DNA of 64,000 nt from Chryseobacterium caseinilyticum (GCF_014837145.1 NZ_JACYFS010000003.1:225494-289493); one strand, 5' to 3'. Positions 35,255 through 45,123 are shown, counted from the stretch's first letter. The notes: a model not told the origin generated them from the sequence alone. Numbers and translations: made by a program.

Positions 35255-36256
35255 TTAATCAATGAACTCACTTTTTTTATAGTTAATTTTTATCATTACA
35301 TTTAATACAACTGGAAATGTAAATGTAACGATCCAAATAATTGTATTTATGGGTAAAATTTTTAGGATATGATTTAGGTAAAAAAATACAAAACAATATA
35401 TAATGCAAAAAATAGAAAAGAGTCTTTTTACTTGACTTTCAGAATACCGACCGTAATGATCTCTGATGTTTTCATGAAACAAAATATTGTCTTGATCTTC
35501 TTTCGATGGTATGAGCAGAAATAATAAAAAAAAGTTTTGAACTAAGTAAATACTACTCATCCCAAAAAGAAAATATTGAATAACAATCTTAAATGAATCA
35601 GAAAAACCATTCTGATCATCAAAACTAATATAATCCATCAAACCTATAAAATCATCTACACCTATTACAAATACTATAATTGTACTCCAAATACTTAAAA
35701 TTAAACGGTTTAATTTAGAAAGTTTTACCAAAAACAATCCATTAATGACAGAAAATAAGGATAATAATAAAGTAACTATTGTTATTATTGATGAGTACCA
35801 GGTTTCAAAATTTAGCAATTGCTTACTTAATAACCAATATATAATAGAAACCGAAAGCAGTAAGGTTACCCCTTCGGTGAGTCTAGGGATTATTATTTTT
35901 TTATGGGAAGCAACTAAAATTATTAAATAGACAAAACATAAAACATACGGTAATCGCTTAATTCTTTCTTCAAAATGATAAGCATCATTTCCCTGATCAG
36001 GAAAGAAAACTATTAAACTTATAAAATAGGCATATAATAAAACGTAAAAGATTGATTTACTTTTATTTGAAATTCTAAAACTTTCAAATAAAATTCCACA
36101 AAAAAGAATAGCCAAATAAGTAGGTATAATTTCTATCTTTTGAGTATATGCAGTAATAGAGATCATGATTGTAGCAATTAAACATATAATTCCTACGATT
36201 TTGATTCCGGTATTTAAAAGCTGCTTCAAAATTGTTTTATTTTCTAATAATTTCAA
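35255..36256 (-). CDS. Hypothetical polytopic membrane protein in the effector island
   Basis: 333 residues with roughly nine or ten hydrophobic helices and a polar loop near residues 255-275 (IPSKEDQDNILFHENIRDHYG). No family was recognised. The first codon would be TTG, overlapping the end of the preceding lipoprotein gene by 20 bases. A TTG at 36229, seven bases past that stop, is an alternative. As the last gene of the minus-strand island, it could be a membrane immunity or accessory protein, but that rests on position only. Confidence 0.6.
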   Translation of the reverse strand: MKLLENKTILKQLLNTGIKIVGIICLIATIMISITAYTQKIEIIPTYLAILFCGILFESFRISNKSKSIFYVLLYAYFISLIVFFPDQGNDAYHFEERIKRLPYVLCFVYLIILVASHKKIIIPRLTEGVTLLLSVSIIYWLLSKQLLNFETWYSSIITIVTLLLSLFSVINGLFLVKLSKLNRLILSIWSTIIVFVIGVDDFIGLMDYISFDDQNGFSDSFKIVIQYFLFGMSSIYLVQNFFLLFLLIPSKEDQDNILFHENIRDHYGRYSESQVKRLFSIFCIIYCFVFFYLNHILKILPINTIIWIVTFTFPVVLNVMIKINYKKSEFID

Positions 36257-37193
36257 ATTGGGATGAGCCTTTAGGCTTATGTACTAAGATTCCCCATCCG
36301 CTAACTCTTCCTTTTTCACTTTTACTTAATAATGCTGACCAATTTTTATATTGTCCGGATGCTATTATTAATGTTGCTAATCTTCCGTTGGCAAACAGCT
36401 CCAATGTATAATTTTCTAATGGAAGCATATCTCCTTTTGCTCTTAATATATTTTTTTTTCTTTCTTGTGAGTTATAATACTCTAAATCTTCTCCATAAGT
36501 AGCAACAATTAATTCCTGATCTTTTTTTAATCCCAATTGTAGATATTCGTCAACCTTTCCCTCATTTAATAAAAGTCTTTGTTCCTCAAAGAATGCTACA
36601 ACTTCTTTTTTCAACTCGTCTTGATTTACCTTTGATAAATCTTCACTTTCACTCCATCCTTTTAACTTATAGGGTAAGTCTTTTATTTCTAAATCCCATT
36701 CCTGTTCCCAAAAAGGGACTTTTTTTGGTGGCGTTATAATATTCAAAGCACTACTTCCATAATCTATTTCATTGGTATATCCTAAAGGAGCTTCAGGGTC
36801 CTTATTAAGCGAGACAAAGTAAATGTGCCATCTCGAATCTTTATTAAATATAATATCTTTAGGATCCAACAAACCATCCTGACTGTCAGACAATGGCAGA
36901 TATCTAATTTTTAGTTTATGTGTTCCATTGTTTAAAAGATAAGTGTTTAAATCTGTACTACGATTCATATTATTTTCATAAAAACGATCTATCAATATAT
37001 CATCGAGATAAAGTTCATATGGTGTTTTGGCATTCACATGCACGGCATAAGTTATGTGTTTATTTTTCTCAATTTGGGTTTTATTTTGAATGATTAATTT
37101 ATTATCGTTAGATTTATTTGAGCAACTATAACTAGCTATCGTTAACAAAAATAATACTGTGCAGGTTAATATATTTATTGTATTATTCATCAT
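36237..37193 (-). CDS. Putative immunity-family lipoprotein A
   Basis: 318 residues. A lipoprotein signal ends in ASYSCSN (lipobox Cys near residue 24). The mature part shows the pattern shared with 38184-39104 and 40934-41719: a beta segment with NNGTHKLKIRYLP, a WEQEWDLE... step, then a C-terminal LENYTLELFANGRLATLI. Two in-frame ATGs sit at the start. It follows a 46-codon remnant of another family member. A role as an immunity protein for the neighbouring effectors is inferred from synteny and paralogy. Confidence 0.65.
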   Translation of the reverse strand: MMNNTINILTCTVLFLLTIASYSCSNKSNDNKLIIQNKTQIEKNKHITYAVHVNAKTPYELYLDDILIDRFYENNMNRSTDLNTYLLNNGTHKLKIRYLPLSDSQDGLLDPKDIIFNKDSRWHIYFVSLNKDPEAPLGYTNEIDYGSSALNIITPPKKVPFWEQEWDLEIKDLPYKLKGWSESEDLSKVNQDELKKEVVAFFEEQRLLLNEGKVDEYLQLGLKKDQELIVATYGEDLEYYNSQERKKNILRAKGDMLPLENYTLELFANGRLATLIIASGQYKNWSALLSKSEKGRVSGWGILVHKPKGSSQFEIIRK

Positions 37194-37212
37194 CTAAATA
37201 TTTTATTCTGGA

Positions 37213-37350
37213 TCATGCCAAATCTTTTATTACTATTTGGGAAGGAAAATTTTGTGTATATTGATTAAAGCACGGCAGATCATTAACTAATAACTCAACT
37301 TGACAATTACTAGCTTGTAATTCAGCTATATAAAAAGGATTTTTATACAT
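37213..37350 (-). pseudogene. N-terminal fragment of an immunity-family protein
   Basis: A 45-codon reading frame starting MYKNPFYIAELQASNCQ and continuing VNDLPCFNQY. It matches the beginning of the 261-residue protein at 40934-41719 (MYKQPMYKVEV..., VNEIPCFSYF) and then stops at TGA. It looks like the stump of a deleted paralogue just upstream of lipoprotein A. Confidence 0.55.
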
Positions 37351-37351
37351 T

Positions 37352-37964
37352 TTATTGATTTAATATTTTGTCACTTATTTGATTTGATTCAATGAGAATA
37401 TCATCATATGGATAAGAATAAAAATTTAAACGAATTCTATTTTGTTCTTTTTTATCTTTAAATTCAATTGTTTCCAAATTTATATACATGTTACTTGATT
37501 TAAATAAGTAGTTTTTATGATACATGAAAGTATTCTTGTCTGAGATATCCTCTTCTAATATTTCTTTATCAGTTAAATCAATCTTTTTAAATGATTCACT
37601 TAGATTTTTTATAATATCAGATGTTTTATTTTCATCGGCTTCGGCTTCCAACTCGAGAAAAATAAATTTATTTGTTTTTATATTAATCCAAAATTGCATG
37701 TAATCAAAAATAATATTTACATCCCCAATATTGAGTGAAATATTTTCTGGATTATTAATATTGTATAAGGTTGCCTTATCATTAATATTACCTGTTACAT
37801 ATTTTACATTTGAAAATAAAATATCTTTATTTTCATTAAAATGACAGTCTATCCAAATAAAATTTCTGATCTTTTTTACCCAGTGCCTTTGGGTTTTCTT
37901 TTTCTTGGGATTTACAACTTATTATCAATAAAAAGCTTAGTATTAATAAAAGTATCTTTTTCAT
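37352..37964 (-). pseudogene. Frameshifted lipoprotein gene
   Basis: An ATG at 37964 opens MKKILLLILSFLLIISCKSQ, a clear lipoprotein signal, but this frame stops after about 44 codons. The downstream frame (about 170 codons to the stop at 37352) continues a coherent Asn/Ile/Asp-rich protein ending SDKILNQ. The switch falls at a run of six A on the coding strand (37873-37878); five A would restore one frame of ~204 residues. Family unknown. It sits among the putative immunity genes. Confidence 0.6.
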
Positions 37965-38183
37965 TTCTATTATTTTTTATCTTCTTTTAGATAAATGTTT
38001 TCTAAAAGGGGTTAGGATTACAATAACGATTAATTTTGCAAATTCGAAAAATGTTTTTTTATTTACTGAAAACCATTTATTTATAGATAAATTCATAAAA
38101 ACATATAAGATTGCATATAGCTGAAAAAGCAAGAAATTATTTCTTGCTAATATTTAAAGAGGTTCACATTTTTACTTATGAAA

Positions 38184-39104
38184 CTACCAAGCTTTTAATT
38201 CTGTACTACCTTCGGGCATATATAAAAATAAAGGATCTCCGCCTTCCATAATCTTACCAGTAGAATTTTCTCCATTCATAAATAGCGATGGATTATGATT
38301 CTTTTGCCAAAGTGCTACAATTTTATTATTGGCATAAAACTGTACAATATAATTTTCTATAGGTAAAAATTTTCTGTTTTTTAAATTTGATTCAACAACA
38401 CCAAATCTATTAGACTTCTGACCATTTTTAATATCTTCAGCCGATGTGTAAGTAGTATTGTAGACCAGAACAGAAGAATGTATTGAGAGTTTATTATAAG
38501 CGATAATATCAGAATTTTCACAAATTTCTCTGACTTCGTTATATTTTTTTACAACTTTTTCTTCAATACCTTTTATTTTACTCAGATCCATTGCAGTATT
38601 AAGTTCTTCACTATAATCGAAAGGAACACGTGCCTTAAAATCTACGTTTTGTTCATAATATGGTAGTTTTTTTGCTTCTAATCCTTGAGGTAGTATAAAT
38701 TCAGCAATTTTAACATATTCCTTTAATGAGCTGTTTTTAGAAGGAGCGTTAAAAATATTTATCTGCACATGTGCATACTTGGTAAGGTATTGATCCCCAT
38801 CTTTAGGATAAATTTTCACTTTTAATCTTTGTTTTCCACTTCTTGTTATCATTACATTTAGGGGAATCATTATACTCTCGCCATTATTTTCTACTAACCT
38901 ATAATCTACGTTGTTTTCCATTTCAACTACCAGTTTACATCCTTGTTTATTCATTTGTAAAGAGTACATAGGGGTAGTAGGATAGTGATGAATTAAGCTA
39001 ATTATTTCTTCCGTAATTTTTTCCATCTTTTGATCTTTATCTTGTCCCTTGCATGATGAAATCAACATCATCATTAAGAGACAAATTATACTATTTCTTA
39101 TCAT
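38184..39104 (-). CDS. Putative immunity-family lipoprotein B
   Basis: 306 residues. A lipoprotein signal ends at ISSCKG (Cys ~18). The body shares with its paralogues PTTPMYSLQ...Cys, RSGKQRLKVKIYP, a LPYYEQNVDFKARVPFDY step and LPIENYIVQFYANNKIVAL. Its start overlaps the end of the truncated second effector copy by 14 bases, so it is translated right after that cassette. This is the usual position of a cognate immunity gene. Function is inferred from position only. Confidence 0.65.
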   Translation of the reverse strand: MIRNSIICLLMMMLISSCKGQDKDQKMEKITEEIISLIHHYPTTPMYSLQMNKQGCKLVVEMENNVDYRLVENNGESIMIPLNVMITRSGKQRLKVKIYPKDGDQYLTKYAHVQINIFNAPSKNSSLKEYVKIAEFILPQGLEAKKLPYYEQNVDFKARVPFDYSEELNTAMDLSKIKGIEEKVVKKYNEVREICENSDIIAYNKLSIHSSVLVYNTTYTSAEDIKNGQKSNRFGVVESNLKNRKFLPIENYIVQFYANNKIVALWQKNHNPSLFMNGENSTGKIMEGGDPLFLYMPEGSTELKAW

Positions 39105-40911
39105 TGTTTGCTTTTATTATATAAAATTTATCTTTTAAAAGATCTGGCTCAGGTTTTATTAATTCATATGGTTTATCTTCAAATCCAACTCCCATCTTCC
39201 ATACACTGGCTTTTGCTGTTACTATAACAACCATTCCACCAAAACCAATTGATGGTTCAATATAAACACCTTCTGTAGTAGAACCTTGTTTACCAGAAAT
39301 TATTAATGACGTTTCCCCTTTAGCAGAAGCCTCAAAACCAATATTCATATTATCTACGGTTTCATTTCCAAAGCTCAATTTCGGCACTTCTGCAGATGCT
39401 CTAACTCCGAGTTCAGCACCGATGCCTACTGTTGTAGCAATATTCAAAGGCTCTGCTCCCACAATAGCACCAAATAAAAAAGTGTAACTTATATCTATCT
39501 GTCCAAACGCATATAAATTAAACCAAATGTCTACACCAACTGCTTTTGTAGCAGTTCTAATTGCCATAATAATGGGCTTTGCTGGAGGAATAAATTCGGC
39601 ACAAGCAATTAAATCTAATTTTCCCGTACCTTTTATTAATGGTGTTAGAGCAACAGCAAGTTTACCTTGGGCTTCCACAGTTTTTTTTGAAGGTTCAAAT
39701 CCAAATTTCCAACCCCCGTCAATTGAAATTGTGGGATAATCTAATTGAAATGTAATTGGACTTTTTCCTAAAAACCCTGGAAGTCTATCTGCAATTTCTC
39801 CTGCCATTCCATTACGAGCACTTGTAACACCTGTAATATTATCTAAAATTTCTTTGACTTTAATTAAAGCTTTTAATAAAATTTCAATTTTGTCCTCATA
39901 AGCAATACCGATTGAACGTTCTACAGAGTCTGTCGTTGCTTTAATTACCAATTCAAAAGATACTTCTTTATTTAGTCTTCTCCTATTTTGACCAACTTCA
40001 ATAGCTCTTTCCTGATGATGCTCATAGGTGGGACCAGATGGCATATTAGTATGCGAATATACATTGGGTATTGTTGAGCTTAGTTTCAAACTTATTAACC
40101 ATTCAATATCTGGATAAACATTTATTTTTGCTATTTGGTTTGGGTATCTGCATGTTGAAATTGGAAGGAAATATTTTTGAACAATCCTATCTGTAAACCA
40201 AAAATATCTAAAAACCCAAAATAAATTTACCGCATTATTTAGTGTCTTATTAGAACCTTGTAAACTTTCAAACGCCGTCTTATTATACAAATACCTCAGT
40301 TTCAAAGTAATTTCTTTATCACTTTCAATTTTGTAATCAATTCTGTCCTGCCACTGTTGTGCCTCAGATGGATTAGATACATTATCGGTTATAATAACAT
40401 CGGTATCTTTGCTGTTTTCCACAGTAGTTGGAATACCAGCGTCCTTCTGCTGCTGTTGATGTGTAGAGTCTGGTGTTGTGATTTCTCCTCTGAAAAATGC
40501 AGAATACACTTTATCTACCTGAAAAACATTTTTATCTTGTGTATGTTTTTGTCCCTCATCCAACAGCAATCCCTGGCAAAATTGGTTTTTGGTCTGCAAA
40601 TCATCAAAGAGTAATGGTTATCTCTTTTCGATTTTCGCCTGCTATGAAAGCAAATGCGTGTTCCGTTTTATCGATCTCATTGGCTGGTTTTGTTTTATCA
40701 AATATAATCAGAGAGCGACTTGCATCTTCTTTATTCTTAATTGTAATTTTTGAATATCCGCAAGGATCAAATTCACGTTGGGTATAGTCAATATCCCAGA
40801 TATACTGAATCATATTTTTTTTGTCCTGTTCTATGCGGTAAGATAATGATCCATTAATTCTTCAGAAACCATAAATGGCTGGAAATAGAATCTTTTTAAT
40901 TTATCATTCAT
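39091..40911 (-). pseudogene. Truncated second effector copy (orphan C-terminal cassette)
   Basis: Homologous to the effector at 42412-45121 but missing its N-terminal part. The homology begins at about 40898. Two single-base indels break it: one near 40831-40836 and one extra base in the AAA at 40606-40608. The downstream 502-codon frame is intact. After the shared PDIEW the C-terminal ~330 residues diverge (Gly-rich beta-strand pattern, e.g. VGIGAELGVRASAEVP), with only weak similarity to the first copy. It is followed immediately by lipoprotein B. This is the orphan-cassette arrangement of polymorphic effectors. Confidence 0.65.
40099..40898. repeat. 800-bp effector direct repeat, left copy
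   Basis: Near-identical to 43396-44196. It covers the central conserved effector part, from FMVSEELMDHY to NVYPDIEW in protein terms. Differences include single-base indels that break the reading frame only in this copy. Confidence 0.8.
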
Positions 40912-40933
40912 TCTTATTTTACTGCAATCGCAT

Positions 40934-41719
40934 TTATCTAAATAACTTTAATTTTCCGTTCTTATCTTTAAAAAAAACTGCACTTTCCGTAAAGTGTAAT
41001 TGTTCGTCTCCAGACGACAAATCTTCTAAAATTAATCCTGGTGCATTTTTTATTTTTTGTAAGTAAACCAATTTGTTTTCATAACAAAACTTTAATGTAT
41101 AATCGATTTTGGGCACTAAAGTGAGATTATAATCTTTAAATGAATTGAGTGATTTATTTAAATAGTAATTTTGCTTGCTCGCATCAAGATAATGTGCTTT
41201 TACAAAAGCATTAAATCTAATTTCTGTCAAATCATTATAATTATTCACATCCTGCTTATTGATGAAATTAGTAAGAATTTCATATTGATTATACACCTCT
41301 GATAACAATTTATCTTTCTCATCATTAATAAAAGAATAATTAATAAAGCTATTATCTAAGTTATATGGGATTGTGGCTTCAAAATTTAACTCATCTTCGA
41401 ACCACTGTAATTCTCCAAGAGGCTCCTTATTTACATAAGACTTTATTACTTGTTTTTTCAAATAAAAATCATCCGATTCTTTAACAAAAACATTGATTTC
41501 AATTTTTGTTTTTTTATTTAATTTTTCATTATTAAAAAGTGGAGTGATTTTGAATCTAAGTTTTTGTTTTCCAGAGTTAAAAATTAAATTATTTATAGGA
41601 GTATCAGTAGCGATTTGAGGCTCATCAAAATATGAAAAACATGGGATTTCATTTACAAAAGTTTCTATTGAACATAAATATGCTTTTACTTCAACTTTAT
41701 ACATGGGTTGCTTATACAT
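40934..41719 (-). CDS. Immunity-family protein without signal peptide
   Basis: 261 residues, starting MYKQPMYKVEVKAYLC with no signal peptide, unlike lipoproteins A and B. The shared family pattern is present: VNEIPCFSYF, NSGKQKLRFKITP, WFEDELNFEATIPYN and a C-terminal YTLKFCYENKLVYLQK. It begins seven bases after the upstream lipoprotein gene and precedes the truncated effector copy. It may be a signal-less relic, or a cytoplasmic member if the cognate effector acts inside the cell. Confidence 0.6.
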   Translation of the reverse strand: MYKQPMYKVEVKAYLCSIETFVNEIPCFSYFDEPQIATDTPINNLIFNSGKQKLRFKITPLFNNEKLNKKTKIEINVFVKESDDFYLKKQVIKSYVNKEPLGELQWFEDELNFEATIPYNLDNSFINYSFINDEKDKLLSEVYNQYEILTNFINKQDVNNYNDLTEIRFNAFVKAHYLDASKQNYYLNKSLNSFKDYNLTLVPKIDYTLKFCYENKLVYLQKIKNAPGLILEDLSSGDEQLHFTESAVFFKDKNGKLKLFR

Positions 41720-41726
41720 ATCTGTG

Positions 41727-42410
41727 TTATTTTTTATTATATTCTTTTTTTAATTCGTTGATTGTCTTTTTATAAAAGTTTTTATCACTTTTGGAAGGTG
41801 ACACCTTTAATTCTTTAAATTTTATTTGTGAGTTTTTATCACGAAATTTAGTTAAATCTAAAAATTCACTATCAAAAATTTTATCGTAAAAAGTTGACAG
41901 TTCATTTTTGTATATTGCTAAAACTGCAAATTGTTTACTACCTGTTTCATATTGAATACCCAGTATAAAGTCATTAAATTCCCATTCATTAATCATTATA
42001 GAAGGGTCATCATATACTAAATCAATCTGTTTATAATTTTCATCTTCAGATATATATATCAAAGCCTTTTTGTATAATGCTTCAGCGTCACGTTTAGAGT
42101 CAGTTTCCAAATATCCTTTAAAACCTACTACGTTTTCTTTATTAAAATAAACATCCATATAACCTAGCTTAAAATTTTTATCTTTAAATAATTGCCATTT
42201 GTCTTGAATGTAGTTTTCTTGTAAGACTACGCGAGAGTGTAGTGAGTCTATGAAACTATAATACTTTAAGGGATATGTTTGTTTATTGCCTATAACATTC
42301 CTACTCGGTTCATTTAAAATATTCAAATTAACTTTTTCTGATTTTGACTGACAGGAAACAGTTGTTAAATTAATTAGGCACAGTAAAAATAGTATGGACT
42401 TTATTTTCAT
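41727..42410 (-). CDS. Hypothetical lipoprotein downstream of the effector
   Basis: 227 residues with a lipoprotein signal (ILFLLCLINLTTVSCQSK, Cys ~20). The rest is a mixed alpha/beta soluble domain with many Lys and Tyr, and no family was recognised. Its ATG lies one base beyond the stop of the large effector (42412), so it is coupled to it. Position and lipoprotein nature make it the best candidate for that effector's immunity or partner protein. This is inference. Confidence 0.65.
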   Translation of the reverse strand: MKIKSILFLLCLINLTTVSCQSKSEKVNLNILNEPSRNVIGNKQTYPLKYYSFIDSLHSRVVLQENYIQDKWQLFKDKNFKLGYMDVYFNKENVVGFKGYLETDSKRDAEALYKKALIYISEDENYKQIDLVYDDPSIMINEWEFNDFILGIQYETGSKQFAVLAIYKNELSTFYDKIFDSEFLDLTKFRDKNSQIKFKELKVSPSKSDKNFYKKTINELKKEYNKK

Positions 42411-42411
42411 T

Positions 42412-44598
42412 TTAATTGTTATTTAAGTATTCTGTATTATCAGGACAAATTTTATCTTCTTTTAAAATTTCAAATGTTTCATCAATTTTTGGAATGACAG
42501 AAATTCTGTTGCGACTAAATACATTTTCAACAATAACCACTTTTACATTTAATCCTTTAAAAATATAGCTATTCTTTTTATATGGACCGGTATTATCTGT
42601 TCCTAACTCCTCTACAATATCAATTCCTGAATTTATAGATATTTCTGCATTGAATTTTTCCGTTTTTTCACCCGTTGGTAATATAATTACATTTTCTTCA
42701 TTACTCTTTATACCTCCTCTAACTCCAAATGGAATACTTAAAATCGCTTTTCTATATGATTTTTTACTATCAAATCCATTAATTGAATTATAAACCAATG
42801 TAAACTCGCCATGTAATTCAACATTTACATAGGCCAGTACAAATATATCCGTTTCAGTTACCCATTCTATTGACTTTCTAATAAATTTAGTGATTGGTCC
42901 TATACCATAAACTTTAATATTGTCTGTAATGATAAATAAATCTACTTCAAAGTTAACTCCGATCAATGGAGCAAGTTTTAAAGCACCATTAAGCATCGTT
43001 ACAGCCTTATGATTATGTGCACTTTCTACAACATATCCCAGATTCCATTTAAAAGCCAAGGCAATATTAGGAGAAACAAGTTTAAAAGTAAAGTATTCTT
43101 TAAAACCACCTGTACTCGCATTTACAGAATTACTGCTATTAAATTGATCAAGAAACTCCTTTAAATCAGCTAGTTTTTTGATTATATTTTCAATTTTATC
43201 TAATCCTAGTTTATGAACGTCACCATTAACCTTCACAGAGATATCAGTAGCAAAACTAAAACCTTTATATTCACGTGTAAGTTTAAATCTATCTGAGAAT
43301 TTAAAATTTTGTCTTGAAGGATAATTTGTTACATCATCTTTTTTGCCACCAGCTAAAGTATGGGTTTCGCCCGTTGTGATTAAGAATGAAACTTCCCATT
43401 CAATATCTGGATAAACATTTATTTTTGCTATTTGGTTTGGGTATCTGCATGTTGAAATTGGAAGGAAATATTTTTGAACAATCCTATCTGTAAACCAAAA
43501 ATATCTAAAAACCCAAAATAAATTTACCGCATTATTTAGTGTCTTATTAGAACCTTGTAAACTTTCAAACGCCGACTTATTATACAAATACCTCAGTTTC
43601 AAAGTAATTTCTTTATCACTTTCAATTTTGTAATCAATTCTGTCCTGCCACTGTTGTGCTGCAGATGGATTAGATACATTATCGGTTATAATAACATCGG
43701 TATCTTTGCTGTTTTCCACAGTAGTTGGAATACCAGCGTCATTCTGCTGCTGTTGATGTGTAGAGTCTGGTGTTGTGATTTCTCCTCTGAAAAATGCAGA
43801 ATACACTTTATCTACCTGAAAAACATTTTTATCTTGTGTATGTTTTTGTCCCTCATCCAACAGCGATCCCTGGCAAAATTGGTTTTTGGTCTGTAAGCCA
43901 TCAAGAGTAATGGTTATCTCTTTTCGATTGTCGCCTGCTATGATACCAAATGCGTGTTCCGTTTTATCAATTTCATTGGCTGGTTTTGTTTCATCAAATA
44001 TAACCAGAGAGCGACTTGCATCTCCTTTATCCTGAATAGTAATTTTTGAATATCCACAAGGATCAAATTCTCGTTTCGTGTATTCAATATCCCCGATATA
44101 CTGAATCATATTTTTTTTGTCCTGTTCTATACGGGTAAGATAATGATCCATTAATTCTTCAGAAACCATAAAACGGCTGGAGATAGAATCTTTTTTATCT
44201 ACATCCTGGGTTTTTAGTAATTCAGCATTATAATTGATGAGATCTGTAGTAGGAGTATCGGCATAGTTTTTAAAAGCGACTCTTTCTTCTTTTGCATATG
44301 TGCCGTATATCATTCCCGGTTCTTCCCAAACTCTGTAAACCTCAACTGCAACGGTGAAGTTTTTCTTTATGTTTTCTCCTTTTTTCCAGTCGATATTAAT
44401 ATTAAAATTGTGCTTTAGATAATGATTAAAATCATCATCTTTTCCTGTTGACGATAAATCATCAGTAATTACAGCATCCCAAAGGTTTTTGTCTTCAAAG
44501 TCTTCTGTTTGTGTTAATCCTATCGCTTCTGTTTCCTCAAGCAGATAAACTTTTGCTTTGTATTTATTTTTCTTTTCAAGATTATAGCCATGAAACAT
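42412..44598 (-). CDS. Longest intact reading frame of the effector (728 codons)
   Basis: This 3' frame starts at an internal ATG (MFHGYNLEKKNKYKAKVYLL) and may be the only translated part. Residues ~1-165 are beta-rich, with TTDLINYNAELLKTQ. About 165-430 is the block repeated at 40099-40898, including the HQQQQ linker and WFTDRIVQKYFLPIS. About 430-728 is the cassette-specific end, with hydrophobic alternating strands (LAPLIGVNFEVDLFIITDNIKV) suggestive of membrane interaction. No enzymatic motif is visible, and the family was not recognised. Confidence 0.6.
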   Translation of the reverse strand: MFHGYNLEKKNKYKAKVYLLEETEAIGLTQTEDFEDKNLWDAVITDDLSSTGKDDDFNHYLKHNFNINIDWKKGENIKKNFTVAVEVYRVWEEPGMIYGTYAKEERVAFKNYADTPTTDLINYNAELLKTQDVDKKDSISSRFMVSEELMDHYLTRIEQDKKNMIQYIGDIEYTKREFDPCGYSKITIQDKGDASRSLVIFDETKPANEIDKTEHAFGIIAGDNRKEITITLDGLQTKNQFCQGSLLDEGQKHTQDKNVFQVDKVYSAFFRGEITTPDSTHQQQQNDAGIPTTVENSKDTDVIITDNVSNPSAAQQWQDRIDYKIESDKEITLKLRYLYNKSAFESLQGSNKTLNNAVNLFWVFRYFWFTDRIVQKYFLPISTCRYPNQIAKINVYPDIEWEVSFLITTGETHTLAGGKKDDVTNYPSRQNFKFSDRFKLTREYKGFSFATDISVKVNGDVHKLGLDKIENIIKKLADLKEFLDQFNSSNSVNASTGGFKEYFTFKLVSPNIALAFKWNLGYVVESAHNHKAVTMLNGALKLAPLIGVNFEVDLFIITDNIKVYGIGPITKFIRKSIEWVTETDIFVLAYVNVELHGEFTLVYNSINGFDSKKSYRKAILSIPFGVRGGIKSNEENVIILPTGEKTEKFNAEISINSGIDIVEELGTDNTGPYKKNSYIFKGLNVKVVIVENVFSRNRISVIPKIDETFEILKEDKICPDNTEYLNNN
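43396..44196. repeat. 800-bp effector direct repeat, right copy
   Basis: Partner of 40099-40898, in frame here. Sequence similarity ends abruptly on both sides: at PDIEW toward the C-terminus and within SISSRFMVSEEL toward the N-terminus. Confidence 0.8.
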
Positions 44599-44812
44599 TA
44601 CAGTAAGACTTACGTTTTCTCAGTAGTGTTTAATATCTTCACTCTTATGAAAATAGGCATAATTTATTTTTGATGAAGTTACGGGAACGATATAAAAATA
44701 AAATCCTGTTCCAGACTCTCGCTGAAAAGCTCAACTCTTTGTTTATGTCCAAAATAATATGAGCCTTCAGATGGATTAAATTTTAAAGAACGCCCAACTT
44801 TATATTTTTTCT

Positions 44813-45121
44813 CTAATCCATATTTACTAACATGAATAGTTCCGCCGCTAAAGGTCCCCAGAGATTTTCTTTAATATCCTCAGGTTTTGCTTTCTCCAAG
44901 CTTTGGAAAAAGAGGTCATAAATAAAAGCCCATCTGGCATGATCTGCTGTATATTTAGGGTTGGCCGTTTTTCCACCAACACAACTTTCATCAACTATAA
45001 ATTCGTTTTTATCTCTTGTATACAAAAAATAAGTACCGCCTTTGGTAACGGCTGCAAGTTTTCCGTTCGTACTCCAGTAGCAGTGTTGCAATCCGACTGT
45101 ATTTTCAATAGTATCAGGCAT
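44813..45121 (-). CDS. 5' reading frame of the interrupted effector (102 codons)
   Basis: MPDTIENTVGLQHCYWSTNGK onward encodes the true N-terminus of the effector, with GGTYFLYTRDKNEF and ARWAFIYDLFFQSLEKAKPEDI. It runs out of frame at the G4 tract and ends with ~12 out-of-frame codons. It starts two bases after the DUF4280 gene stop, so it is cotranslated with it. It is annotated separately only because it is an open frame; alone it is unlikely to be functional. Confidence 0.5.
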   Translation of the reverse strand: MPDTIENTVGLQHCYWSTNGKLAAVTKGGTYFLYTRDKNEFIVDESCVGGKTANPKYTADHARWAFIYDLFFQSLEKAKPEDIKENLWGPLAAELFMLVNMD

Positions 45122-45123
45122 AA

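Larger units (their letters stand above)
42412..45121 (-). pseudogene. Large PAAR-associated effector gene, interrupted
   Basis: Read as one gene of ~900 codons from the ATG at 45121, it is broken three times. One base is missing in the G4 run (44856-44859), where five G would give LWGTFSGGT. One base is missing near 44713-44722 (...LFSE to ESGTGFYFY). A TGA in frame lies at 44620-44622 (KHY stop ENV). Between the breaks the protein reads smoothly, e.g. VSKYGLEKKYKVGRSLKF. The centre is shared with 39091-40911, and the C-terminus is variable. It follows the DUF4280 PAAR-like gene, so it is a likely secreted cargo. Confidence 0.65.
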
